Assembly (NCBI RefSeq): GCF_000002075.1
Contig: NW_004797280.1
Coordinates: forward strand, 47,627 to 111,626
Direction of reading: 5' to 3'
Length of the DNA: 64,000 nucleotides
Source of the DNA: Aplysia californica
Taxonomy: Eukaryota > Mollusca > Gastropoda > Aplysiida > Aplysiidae
A program made the translations under genes and the position numbers. Of this stretch, positions 37,801 to 51,000 are shown piece by piece. A model generated the notes under the pieces. It had not been told where the DNA came from. It was given only the letters and a program-made list of their open reading frames with translations, and did not search any database. Position 1 is the first letter of the stretch. The number at the start of each line of letters is the position of its first letter.

Positions 37801-40800
37801 ATTATACAAATGCTATTTATTTATTATTAATTATTATTTTAGATTTATCATCATGTGTTTCTTTGAAGTCACCGATATAGCTTTCTTGGTGATGAATTCA
37901 GACTAGACAAGCATATGTCTGAAATCAATATGACTGATTTCTTTGTCCTGAAAGAAAGCGTAGAAAGAAAAAAATAAACTGTAGTAAAAAAAAAAAAAGG
38001 CTAAAAAATAAATTGTTTAAAATTTAAAAAGTCACTGATTGTTGTTTCAGTTTGTTTAAGTTTTGATTTTGACAAAATTGAGTGAAGCTTACGTTCTGAA
38101 AGGAAACATTTAATATTTATTTAATGCATTGGATTCTTGTATCATTCTTCTTCAAATGGCTTAAATGATGAAGGCCGTTTTCAACTTTAATAACCCATCT
38201 TTATGTTGGCTTCAAACTTAAAGGGTCATCCTCAACCCGTGTCCCATTTCCTTCCTTTTCATCAAGTTGTTTAAGGCTTTTTCAGCATATTATTTGGGTG
38301 TTTTCCCACATGTCTATAGTGTGAAGGAAATTCTGAACCTCATTGTCTAATACAGTTGGCGGCATTGTCAACTATTGATCATCCTGTCCCATAAGTATGT
38401 TGTGATACGATCCAGTAAGCAGATTGCACTGCACATTTCGGAAGTTAACAAAATTGAAGAGTTTTTAGGAGGAGTATCAATCTTTTCGTGATTTCTGCTT
38501 GATTTTCTGTGTTCGTTCTTTTTCCTTTAGTTTTTTCTCCCTCAGTGCTGAATGACTGTCATAGTGTCGTGTGTGCTTTCCATTAACCTAGTGAAATTAT
38601 AGGGTTTGGAATTATATTAGAGTTTTTTTTCTTCTTTTCCCTCTCTTTTCAGACTTTGTCTCGAGAGCCGCAGGTGATGCGCCAGGGTCTGCTCCAGATG
38701 AACGAGGTTCTCCAGCAGCTGGAGCCTCTCCACAGGGCCCCAGAGCCTCCGGGGGGTTCGGTTCTCCTTCACGAGTTGGCACAGTGCGGGTCCAGTCCCG
38801 ATGCCACGCTGTCCCCCAGCGCCACGCCCCTGCTCCATGCTCTGGCTGCTGCCCACGCCTACATCATGATGTTTGTGCACGTCTGCCGCATGGGTCAGGT
38901 AGGCTGTTTTGAAAGTTTTGCTTGGGTCACCAGCCTGTGTGTGTTTATGAAAACACTATAGTGGTCTGAAGTCCATGTTGTGTTTATGCCTCTGTTTAAA
39001 ACTGAAAATTTGTGATTTGACTCTAATCCAGTTTAGTGTTTTAAAAACGAAAGTTCGACTAATTTGGAAAATAGTTTTTTTCCATCTATTTGCCCATTAA
39101 TTGCTTTTTGACTCAGCTGTGCATTTGTGGGTTGGGAGCATCCCTGTTCAATTATTTATTGGTCAATTCCAGTTTTCTCTGCTCTTTTAAATAACTTTCC
39201 TCCCCTTATACTAAATGATTGCTGTGTGGATTCTGTGCACCAACTTGTTTTTAAAGTTAGTTCATCTTTGTGGTGTCAACTCTAATAGCTGGATTGTAAA
39301 TGAAACCGTACTGCTTGAGGGTCGTAAGACTTAAAATCTTGATGAGGGTATCCATTTTTGAAGAATGCTCAACGTAAGATAGTGGCCACACAGAGAGCTG
39401 ATTCTCAGGCAACTTAAGGACACATCCACCAACCTCTACATTTATAGATGTGTCTGGCTAAAGTGATGCCTTATGAAGAATGAAGAGGTAGCATTTTTTA
39501 ACATTTGTATTGATGATGGTAAGGGTCGAGGTAGAAAGTTTAATGGATATTTTTGTGTTTTAACTGGGTCTGGGTTTTAGTGATGACACCACACTGATAC
39601 CCTTTGGTGATGAGTTATGTGTTGGAAATGAAAGACTTCTACCCAAACTGACAAACAGTTTATATTACAGGCTGACATCCGCACCATCTCCGTCAACAAC
39701 TGGGGTTCCGACCTGGGTCTGTCGGTGCTCAAGGGGCTGAGCTCCCTCTACAATTCTCTAGTCTGGGAAAGCACTGTGCTCCTGGCCCTGTGTAATGAGG
39801 ACTACCTGCCCGCCGACTGCCCGTTTGGCCGGGCAGACCTGGAGAAGCTGTTGAGCAAAGATGCCAAAGAGAAGAGTGAGGCCGGGGAAGGCGAGTGTTC
39901 TGCGGACAGTAAGATGACCAGCACCACCCCCGCCACAGCGGACGGGAGACCTGCAGAGACGGGACAGCCGCAGCAGCAGTCCGCGGGAACTTCGGGTCTG
40001 CCCAGGGGCTCTGGTGAGACTGGTAGTAACGGCGTGAGCGTTGCCATGGAGACGTTGACCACCGGTGAGGAGGGTATGGACACTTCGGAGCCTGCAGCGG
40101 CGGCAGCCCCTGGAGCAGTAGGAAGCTCGGCCGCGGACCAGCCGCATCAGCCCGGCACTGCCTCTGGGAGTGAGGGCGCCGCCGCTCGGTCTCTGAACCT
40201 GCCGGCCGAGGTGAGCAGCTCGACGTCGTCCACTTCGCTGGAGCTGGACATGCTGCCGGGCCCCGCTGGTCTGTCGGAGGACAAGGACGCCGCCAAGCGG
40301 AAGGTGTCGCTGGCCATGCAGGCCCAGCTGAGGCAACTCAAGCCTCTGCTCACCCTCTCCTCCCGCCTGGGCCGCGCCCTCTCTGAGCTGTTTGTGCTGC
40401 TGGTCAAGCTGTGCGTCGGCTCGCCTGTCCGACAGCGCCGTTCGCAGCAGCCGCCGCCCACACCCCCTGTACCGTCCCCTGCCGCTAGGGCTGTGGCTCT
40501 TGCCCTCACCAAACTCTTGTCGGGGGGTTTGTCTTTCCAGCCACCTCCATGTGCTCCTCAGCCCAAGCTGCGGTGAGATTCTAGAATTTCTAGTCACTGT
40601 TTGTTTGCTGTTTTTGGAAATAGTTGTATATTGTCACTAAACAAATAGCCCCCAAAATATTTATTATATCTTCATTACCAGTACTTTTGTGAAGGTTCCT
40701 GCTCTGATAGGTTTTCCTGCTCTGGACCCAACTTTGTTTTTGTACATGGTCAGTAACCTCTAGGGAGTTGCTATCATCCATGTGCTGTTGTGGGTAAATA

Positions 40801-43800
40801 AAACTGCACTTAGTATTGTCATAAACTCAGACTGTATTCTGTATTGAACAGTAACATTGTAATCTGTAAATTGTTTGGTATCCAGTCTGTGCACCAAACA
40901 ATGAATGAAATTTTGTGTAATTGCATTTTCTTACTGGTTTTTGGTAATCACTTTTTAAGCTAAGAAAGAAATAGGCTTATCACTTTCGTTACTTTTGCAA
41001 GATTTTTGTATGATTGAACAATCTATATTATGCACTGTAGTCATGCCCTTGTATTTTCTGGAAAAGTCATTTTTCCATGCCGCAAAAAAGATCTGGTGAA
41101 GAAAATGAGATGATGTCAAGTTTCTCTGAAATGTCAGCTTAGTGGAGACTAGGGTTTTGCTTTTAATGATTTGGTCACAAAAGGATAATAATGTGGCTCC
41201 CCACATTTTATTTTCTCGGCCTGAGAGCTCCTGCTACAAATGTTCAAATGTTGAACAGTGTAAGGGTTGTCTGTGCATAAAAGATTGTTTTGTATTGTGT
41301 ACAAGTTGAATTGGGGACAAATTGACAGTGTTATATTTTTCTCTGCTCTCTAGTTTCCTGTATGGTTCTATCCCCAGAATGACCTTCCTGGTGTGCTCGG
41401 CGGGATTCACGGCCCCGCTTTTGTTTGACGAAAAGAAGCAGCCGTACCACCTGATGCTGCAGAAGTTTGTGTCCTGTGGGGGGCAGGCCTCGCTGTTTCA
41501 GTAAGTGGCTTTTGTTGTCTGGATCTGATGTAGGACAGGGCAGGGTGAAGAAAAAGCATGCTGATATTGTTCTTTAAATGAATAAACCTTTCTTGATCTC
41601 TGATGAGAAATGTTAGTTCAGTCACGCTTGTGTTAACGACCACTTAATCCAATGATCACTTCCCTCGCTGCCCCCCTTTCATTATCTTCTCCCCCCCCCC
41701 AATCATATTTTGGCACTGTCTAAGAGGACCGCCTGTCTAGGATGACCACTTTTCTGTTCGACCATGGGTGGCCATCTCGAATAATTTTTATTGTATGTAT
41801 GTGGCGGATTGAAATAATGTGATTGAAATGCTCTTTGTTTTTTCCTACAGGGCGTTCTCCTGGGCCCTGTCCATTGACGGGAAAGTTCCTCTGTCTGAGG
41901 GACTGGAGCACCCAGATTTGCCGGGTATGTCATTGTAATTGTTGGAGGTAGTAGCAGTGAAAGAATTATGGCCCATGATTTCTTCCTGGAATGTGTCTGA
42001 TTTTGTTGCTTTGTACTTGTCATGGTTATCATGTTTGGGGACTTGAAACATTTAGAACTATTGTGTTTTGTTATATATGTGCTCATTATAGCTAGTTTTA
42101 GTTTCCTTTATAAGATACGAGGGTTGTCAATTGTGGTAGAGATGGAGTGCTAGAAAATATGACGGTTTGTGAACGAAAAGACAGTGTATTGAAAAATTGT
42201 GTATTGTTTAGTCATGAGGATGTCAGTGAGGCAGACTGGAGAAGCCGTCCATGGAACAATAATAAACTAAAGGGAAGACAGCTGTACACGACGATTGTTG
42301 GGTGTGTTATTCCGATGGATAGGGGGTGCTCAAACGAATTTCAATAATGTCATTAGACTTTTTTTCATGAGTATTTAGGGTTCGGGTGTTTATTTCAAGA
42401 TCATTTTATTTATTCGCGATCTGTGGTTACGAACTGGATGCAGTGGTTTTCATGATGATGAATTTAATATAGACAAGCATATGTCTGATGTAAGAAATGA
42501 GTGCTTCATGTTTTCTGAAAGAAAGCTTGCTGATATGGCTTTAAATGTTCAGGGTACAGTAATGTTCATGTAAATAGATTTGGATTGAAATATTCTATTG
42601 AAAGCGCAAAACAACTTATGCAAACATTTTTCATTTGAATTGGTTATTGATGAGTTACTGACTGAGGGAATTGCTATTCAAATTTTTTTAAAATATGAAC
42701 TGATTCGTCATCATTGGAAAAGGTTGTTCAGTTAGAAAAAGTAAAATGTATTTAATTAACAGTATTTTCGCTGTTGATGGTGTTATTCTATTGTTAAAGT
42801 AAACACAAATGTTCATTGCGTTAATATTTTTCTTAATTGTCATTACAGAAGGCACAGGGGAGTTCCTTGATTCTTGGTTAGCTTTGGTGGAGAAGATGAT
42901 CAACCCTAAAGCTGTTCTGGAGTCTCCACACACTCTCCCACCCAAGAACAAGGCCCCAGGCCTAACAGTGTTCAACCCAGTGCAATATCTCATCAGTACA
43001 CAGAAGGTAAGCCCTGAGATCAGTTTTTGGAGGGGTTTAGTTACTGTTGTTGCTGGAGAGAGCATTTGTAATGTAGATGTATAGGAATATTTGCTTTTAA
43101 CAAGTATACATTGGACACCTCTAAGAGTACTGTTGAGTAGTTTGTCACTCTTCATGTACTCTATCAAACATAGGAATTGGTTGTTTTGTGTGGTTATTTT
43201 TAGACAAAAATGACATGAAACAGCAGAAAAACTACAAATTTTAATTTTATAAATTGAAAATTTTAATAGGACCCTCTCCTGTTATTTGGAGCAAGAGGTG
43301 TTTTGAAATTAAAATTCTGATATTGTTATATGCTTCTATAAATTCATAATAAATCTAGGTTCATATGTCTGTTCTTTGCAAAAGCTGCAAAATTTGATAA
43401 TTTGTCCTTGAATTTTAAGTGTTTACCTTGTCTGATGGATGCTAAATTTTTTAATTTGGTGAATACAGCTTGTGTGGAATGATACCTTAATCTCTTTTTT
43501 TTTCTTAGGCTGCCTTCAATGCTGTGATGAACCTTTGGAACAAAAAACCTTTACCTGCTTATGGAAGCCGCATGTCAGAGTCTGTGTTGGCCATTTTGTG
43601 TCATATCATCTTAGGGGAATCAATTTTACAGGTAATTTCTGGTTTTTCTTATCTTTCGTAGCACTCGTATGTTCATGCCTAAGTAAAGGCTTTTGTTTGA
43701 AAGCTGTGGCAATAATCGTGCATTTGTCTAATTTTATTGGGTCCACACTAGTGTGATTAGGTATGTTCTTGTTCATTTGTAATCTTTCCCCATGATTGAT

Positions 43801-44783
43801 TTGTCATTTAGTTTACTAAAGATTCTAAATGGAAATAGTCAAAAGTAGTTATTATTAAAAGTTTTGTTGTTTCGACATTTTTCAGATATGTAGTGATTTC
43901 TATTTTTATTGTTCATTATTCTATTTCTGTAGTGAATGCACAGTGGTGTTTACAGGGCTTGTGCGCCTGATGTAGTGCTGACCTTTTGAGAATGTCTTTT
44001 CAGAAACACTTGGAGCGAGAGAAGTCTGCACTGGCCTCAGGCTCCGGAGACACGGCCGTGGATCTGAGCGGTGCCGGCCCGTCGAGCCAGAGTGCGCCCG
44101 GACCCTCTGCCGGGGGACCGTCTGCCGGACCTTCCGGAGCCAGCGTGGCTGCCACCTCCAGGCGGCCCCTGGAACCTTTGGTCAATCAGCAGCACCTACA
44201 GCAGGTAGGGGATGGCCTAGAAACACATTAAAAATAGTTTTTTTAAAATGGTAGTATACCTGCAATTGGACCAGAAATTATAAGTTGGGGATAATTTGGT
44301 ATATGATTTCAATGGCATGTTTGAACATCATAGATTAGGCTTGGTTATTTGTTTAATCAACAGATTTTTTATTTTGTTTTGCTGTGTTTAAAAAATTCAG
44401 TAAGAATTTCTATTTAAAAAAATTAAAAAAGAATGGGTCCCGTTAAAAAAATCTGTTCCCCACTTTTTGTACGATACATTTTCTTGCTCTTTAGTTTTTA
44501 CCATCTTTGCGTGTGTTTTGTTCTCGCCGTTCAAACCTAATTGAGATTTACAATGTAAAATATCTATGCGTTTTGAGGCTATTTGTGCACTTTGGTCTGT
44601 ACGGTGACATATTATTAGCTATTTGGTTTCTCCTCAGTTGATGGACATGGGTTTCACCAGGGAGCAAGCCACTGTGGCTCTGAACAACACCAGCAGCTTG
44701 GAGCAGGCCACCGATTATATTCTGAGCAACCCCATCCCACCAGCAGCTAGTGTAAGTTGCAAAAGCAGCAGTATACACATGCA

Positions 44784-44861
<78 letters not shown>

Positions 44862-44922
44862 CCTCTCTCTCTCCCTCTCTCCCCCTCTCCCTCTTCCTCT
44901 CCACCCCCCTCTCTCTCTCTCT

Positions 44923-44956
<34 letters not shown>

Positions 44957-45005
44957 CCCCCCCCTCCCTCCCTCCCTTATCTCTCTCTCTCTGTCTCTCT
45001 CTCTG

Positions 45006-45079
<74 letters not shown>

Positions 45080-48000
45080 CCTCCCTCCCTCCCCCTCCCT
45101 TTTCTCTCTCTCTCTCTCCCTCCCTCCCTCCCGTGATGGCAATTGGGGAATTGATTAGTTTATTGGCCCAGTTGTCATCACTGGTGTGCACTACAGTCGA
45201 GTTGTTGAAAAGTCTTCACTTATGTCTTATGAGTGAGGTTATTGAGATTATGAAGGAACTTTCTTCAAAGGTTATGAGCTGGAAGCAGCTTGACTGGTAA
45301 ACAGTTTGAGAAGCTCTGGGGGTTTAATGCTTAGGAGCGACAAAAGTATCCTGCCTGGATGCATGATATAAGTAATAATTGTTTTTGGGATCTACTGAAA
45401 AAGTTAACAGGATGTTGGGGGGGTTGGTTGTATTTTTATTCAAGGAAGGGTCCATTTCTTTTTGAGCTCTGCCTAAAAGTGAACAAATGTTAAAAAGTGT
45501 TGGTGCCACCTAAAGAAAGGGATGTGCAGTGGAAATTGTCTAAGAAAGCCATGATTGTTGAGGAGAAGCTGTTTTAGACAGGTGGCCATTTCACACAGTG
45601 TCATTATAATGGGAAAAAAATATGGGGTGGCTGTTTGCACAGGTGATTGTCTTATACTGGTGGCTGGCTGTTAGAACAGGTTTGACTGTATATGTGTATA
45701 TGGATATAATATATGGATATAATATATGGACTTTTTACATGACATGCGTGAAGCGAAACTGAACCAGTCTCTGTCCACCTTTGTCCAGGCTGTGCCAGGC
45801 TCCATGGATCTGGACATGAACGACGAGGACCAGATGATGAGAGCAATTGCCATGTCTCTCGGGGAAAATGCTGTCTTGTCCACTGATCAGGTGAGTGAGC
45901 CCCCCCCTCTCTGTCAACGAGATAAGGAAACCAGTTTTTTGCTTTTTTTCTCTCTCCCTAATACAAACTTTTTGTCGTCATTTTCATCCATCTACAGTGA
46001 GAAATATTGCTGGAGATATGAGCGAAATTGTACAAAAATACAAGCTGCAGGAATTATTATGTTTGTGTGGGATGAGGTTAGTTTATTGATGTTGTTATTG
46101 ATCCAGGTTAGTTTATTGATGTTGTTATTGATCCAGGTTAGTTTATTGACAGAACTTTGTATTTTTCATTTTTTAAAGATTTTTGTTGTTGAAATAATCA
46201 TGTTTCAGGCGAAAAACGATGGGAAAGAAGAAAAACAGGAAGAAGAAACTGAAGAAAAACAAGAGGATGAGGACCCCCTGGATTCCAGTGTGCTTGATGA
46301 GTTTACAAGAAACATATTTCCAGGTACATTTGGAATTTATGCTTGAAAGAGGATCATGTTTGTAGTTGAGATACAAATAAACAGTTGAATTTGTTTTGTG
46401 TTTCGTGAAACTAAGATGGTGGTAAAAGCAAACGAAAAACGTAGTTCATTACTGACGATTGGACTATGTCATTATTTTTGTGCTATCACACCCCCAGGGT
46501 TCTCCCCCCCCCCCCCCCCCCCCCCAAACTTTTGAGAAAAACTCCCCATTTTGGGCATGGAGTGGTTGGCAAATCCGCATGCAGAAGACCTGCGTTTGAT
46601 TCTTGTATGGAGAGAATCTTGAGTATCTCTATCATTCTGTCATCATGTTGTTGGCAGGGTTGAAGCTTGCCTCCTACATGTTCTAAGCTGTGTTGATAGG
46701 GGTCTAAAACACTTATATATTATTTATATATTTTCTAAAAAATTTAGGTTTGACTTCCAGCTACATTTTTGCACTTTTATTTGACTCTTTAGGTTTTGTG
46801 GACCGTAATAGGCCCTTAATGGTGTCTTTCACCTTGTGACATTGACTAGTCTTTAGCCTATGTTATGATGCTTTTTGTTTAAATGTTTCTTCAGGCTGCC
46901 TGAATTTGTTAGACACACTTCCAGAGACTGTATACCGCGTGTGTGACCTGCTCATTGTCGTCATGCAGAGGAATGGCAACAGTTGGAGGCGCAGCACATT
47001 GGCCTCTCTCTGTGAGGATGTGAGTAGACGGCGAACAGCCGAGTCGGCATATATACGTCTCGCTCACAAGATAATTGCCTAAGTCATGTTAGGCCAGTTT
47101 GGAGTTTTCGGTTCTGAAATGAAGAGCAGAGCCAGCTTGGTAATATAGTTCACTTGGACAAAAGAATAATCCAGTTGTAAAACGGAGTGTATCAACATTC
47201 AAGTGTTTAACAGAGTCGGTTGTTCAAAAGAAACATTTTTTTCTTTCATTTTCTCAAAATGGCTGAAAATGACTTGGGTATTTATCTTATGAGCGTGATA
47301 ATAATTCTTCATTGCTTGTCAGTGGTGTGTTGTAGTCTGTTGTCGTCCACCCACTATTGCCACAGTGCCTCATTTATCTGTTTGTGGAATAGGTGATGAT
47401 GAATGTAGTGGGGCTCCTAAATCTTCTTATCAGTAACTTTCACCGTTTCTGTTGCTACATGTTAAAAGCTTGCATAATATTGTATGATTTTAAAATGGCT
47501 TTGCAAAGGGAAAGGGATAAGACGGATTGTTTTGGGGGAAAATGAGGATATGCGTATCAGGAGAATATGGAAGTTCTGGTGGAATGCATATATCACTGAA
47601 CTCTCTTGTAACATCGCCAATCTTCAGCTTTTTCATGACTTACTTGTTTTTTAAGTACTGCAAAACGCTTGCTGAAGGTGGTTGGAGGGTGCTGTGGCGT
47701 GGTTTGCTCCTCCTTTCCTATCAAATATCTTTCATCCTTATCTCTCCTTTCTTTTTTTGTGTTAGTTACTCGCTTGTAACATCTAATCTTCGGCACTTAT
47801 ATGACCTTATTGAGTTGCAAGTGCCGTAAATTTCTTACTACAACTGAAAGCACTTGTTAAGACTAAACACACTTGCTAAAACTTAAAAAACAAATTAAAA
47901 ACTGGTGTGCTTTTGTCCCTTCAGCTGTGTACCCTGAGTGAGGAGATGATGGTCCAGGCACAGGAGCTGAACCTGGTGGGCATGCACAGCTCCCCCAGTG

Positions 48001-51000
48001 CGCAGAAGTTTGCCATACGTCTGCATCTTCTTTGCCTTTTGGCTGAGGTGAGTTCCTAAGAACAAGGGGACAAGCGCAGTCTTGCTGTAGATTACTGTGA
48101 CTTGTAGGAGTCATTTTTCCTTAGTATGGGGTAGATAGGCTGGGAAAGAAACTGTATAATGTGGCTTACGTTTGATCATTGGTGGCTCCATGGCTATGGG
48201 ATGACCTGTCTATTAGTTTCATGTGTTTTTTGTTTTTTTTTATAGTAGTGGGTTTTACGGCGCTCGCAGCTGCTATTTCATGTGTGAAGTGAATTTGTCT
48301 TTGCCTACTTTTAGGTGTCTCTGTTCGGGTTTTGAAGAAGTCGGCAAGCTAGAAATATGGTACATCAAAATAAATAGTTTCTTGCCTAGAGTAAAAGCCT
48401 TGAAATTGATGTCAATTATTAATTCCGCTCCTGAAAGTTAAGATACATTAAAAAAGTAATGTGCTGTTAAATTTTTATTGGGTCAAGTTTGGTATGTTTG
48501 TTGTGACATGTGAATGACAGTATCAGAACGTAGCCTAGGAAAATATTGTGATGTTTTGTTGCTTTTTTTTTGGTTTGGGTGACATTTTACATCTTGTGGT
48601 TTCAGGAGATGAACTTGGCTTGTGCTTTGAGCATGGACAGAGTGAAGCTGCCGTCCCGCTTGGTGCAACTGCTCAGCGTCAGCAAAGATGCTTTACTTTG
48701 TGCTCCCCCTCCCCCTCCAGCTGGTGCCACACCAAAGTAAGTGCAACTCTTGATATCTTTCCAGGCTTACAAATTTAAGTTTGAAAATTCTGAAATTTAC
48801 AAAGGCAGAGGAAACCACTCCCAGCAAATTACTTGGAAGATAAACTCATATCGAAAGATGACTATTGACAGTACGAGATCGCATATTGCCCTTGATTTAT
48901 ATAACAATGAGATTATGGTCTTGAAAGCGTACCAATGCATACATTGTTACTTAATTTGAGTGTTGACAAAATGTTGCCTGCTTTATGTACCTGTTCTGCA
49001 TTTTCTGTCTTGACAAAGTGACATTTGCCAATGGTTTTTACCTATGTCTCTCCAGATGGCTAGCCCATATGCTTCTTCTGCTGGATCTGTGGGAGAAATT
49101 GTCAGTGTCCCTCAAACGCAAGATGCAAGCAAGAATCACAGTTGTGAGTATCCACACCTTTCTCTAAGCTCACCTCTTTTGTGACATACAGAAAGAAGTT
49201 TTTTCAAATTTAGAAACTGATCCGGCTTCAGTAAGTTTTACCCTGTCACGCTCGGGTTATTAAATGTACTCATCTTAACATGCTCCGATGCACAGCTGTG
49301 AGTTAAGACTTTTTGTCCCCATGAGTATTGGTGGCTAAAGAAAATTATAGTGTTATGATTATGTACTGTCTTGGGAAAGGGCAACTGTTTTTGTTTCAGT
49401 TCCAGTCTCTTTTTCAGCATCTGACATTAATGATGTTTAGTTTGAACACTTTCTGAATAAGGTAAGAAGAAGGCTAGTTTGAAAAAAATTGTTCGGCACA
49501 GGGCAGGGAGTAGCTCATCAGAAAACATGTTAAGTGATATTGTCTAATATCTGTGTTTGGGATCTTAGTACAAAGTGTATTGTCATCTCTACCATATTTT
49601 GTCAAGGCCTGTTCTTATTATTAGAGGAGGTTGTTGGAAAGGTTTTTCTGCTAAGAGGAAAGTAATAAGTTGTGCAGACAGATACCTCAACAAATTAAAC
49701 TGGAAGCCCCCTCCCTATTTAGTTTTGCTGTGCAAGCTGATAAAAGATCATTTTGGAACTTGATATGTGTTACTCTTGTAAGATCTTTTAGAGATACAGT
49801 TTAATCTGGGGAAGGTGCTAACGTAGTGCAAAGTGTCCTGACCGTTTCTGACTCTTTTTACATTTTTACATGATTCTCCTTTTTCTTTTTTGAACCACAG
49901 GGTACTAACAGCGTTTGGAAGTGGTTTGACGACAGCAGTGGTCGCTGGTGCAAGTACAGCACAAACAACAACACAACCATTGATGAGGCCTTCAAGAAAG
50001 GGGAATCCTTTGTTAGGTAAACTTTGTACTGTGTATAAACATTTGAGGAAATTTACTTTTACTATAGCCTATGTCTTTGCAATGGTGGTTTTGATTCCAA
50101 GTAAGTATTAGGAACAATTCATATATATAGGAACCAACTTTCTGATAGGATAAGAACATTTGAATACTTATTGGGTGTATATATAGTGCTTTGCGTTTAT
50201 TTTGTAACTTAATGATTTGAAGAAAGTATTTGCTTGTCATTTCGGTCTGTTAGGTCCTAAGTTAGTCATGCGGAGATTGTTCCTTTGTTTTATACACAAT
50301 TAGGAAATCCAAGTTTGCCTTATTCAAATGGCTTTTCTTTGTTCTGTTTTTATTAGGTTTCAGGCTGGAAGGAGGAAATATTCCGTACAATTCGGCTCAA
50401 TGATTCAGGTGGGTTATGTGAGATTGTTGATTTTAGTTTTGGTGTCTGTTTCACTTCAGTTTCAATGCATTGCAGCATTATGCTTTGTTTATACTGGAGT
50501 TAACTTTATGTTGTGGATGGTGCTGTGGAAGTCCAATTGAAGGTCATTGGTAAGAATAATGTAATATTGTTCACCTTTCGTGACCTTCTAATATACCCAT
50601 CTGGTGTGTGAAATGAGTTAAAAGAAACAAAAAAAGGTTTTTCCTCTTTTTTGCACCACCACATTATACTCAAGATGGCTGATGAGTTGTGTATAGCTGA
50701 TGATCTACTCTTTTGTTGGTAGTACTGTTACAGAGTGAAAATTTTGGCACTTGGTAGATGTTAATTGATATTTACTATTTGCAACAGTTGAATGAGCTGA
50801 CGATCTACTCTTTTTGTGGTAGTACTGTTACAGAGTGAACATTTTGGACACTTGGTAGATGTTAATTGATATTTATACGTTGCCACAGTTGAACGAAGAG
50901 ACTGGCAACCGTCGTCCTGTGATGCTGTCCATCCCAACTGCCGAAGAGAAATCGGCTGCGGGCAAGCAATCGGCCAAGGAGACGACAAGTGATGAGCAGC

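Noticed and set aside
39758-40597. 279-codon ORF on the minus strand
   Set aside because: Exact antisense of the GC-rich exon 27; no homology, a by-product of codon bias on the plus strand.
44623-45300. Long ORFs of Ser-Leu or Arg-Glu repeats on both strands
   Set aside because: They are translations of the CT microsatellite; only the first part (44638-44751) is the real UBA exon.
49420-49462. Further box C/D-like pair (AATGATGT..TTCTGA) in intron 39
   Set aside because: Too short between boxes, no guide and no terminal stem.
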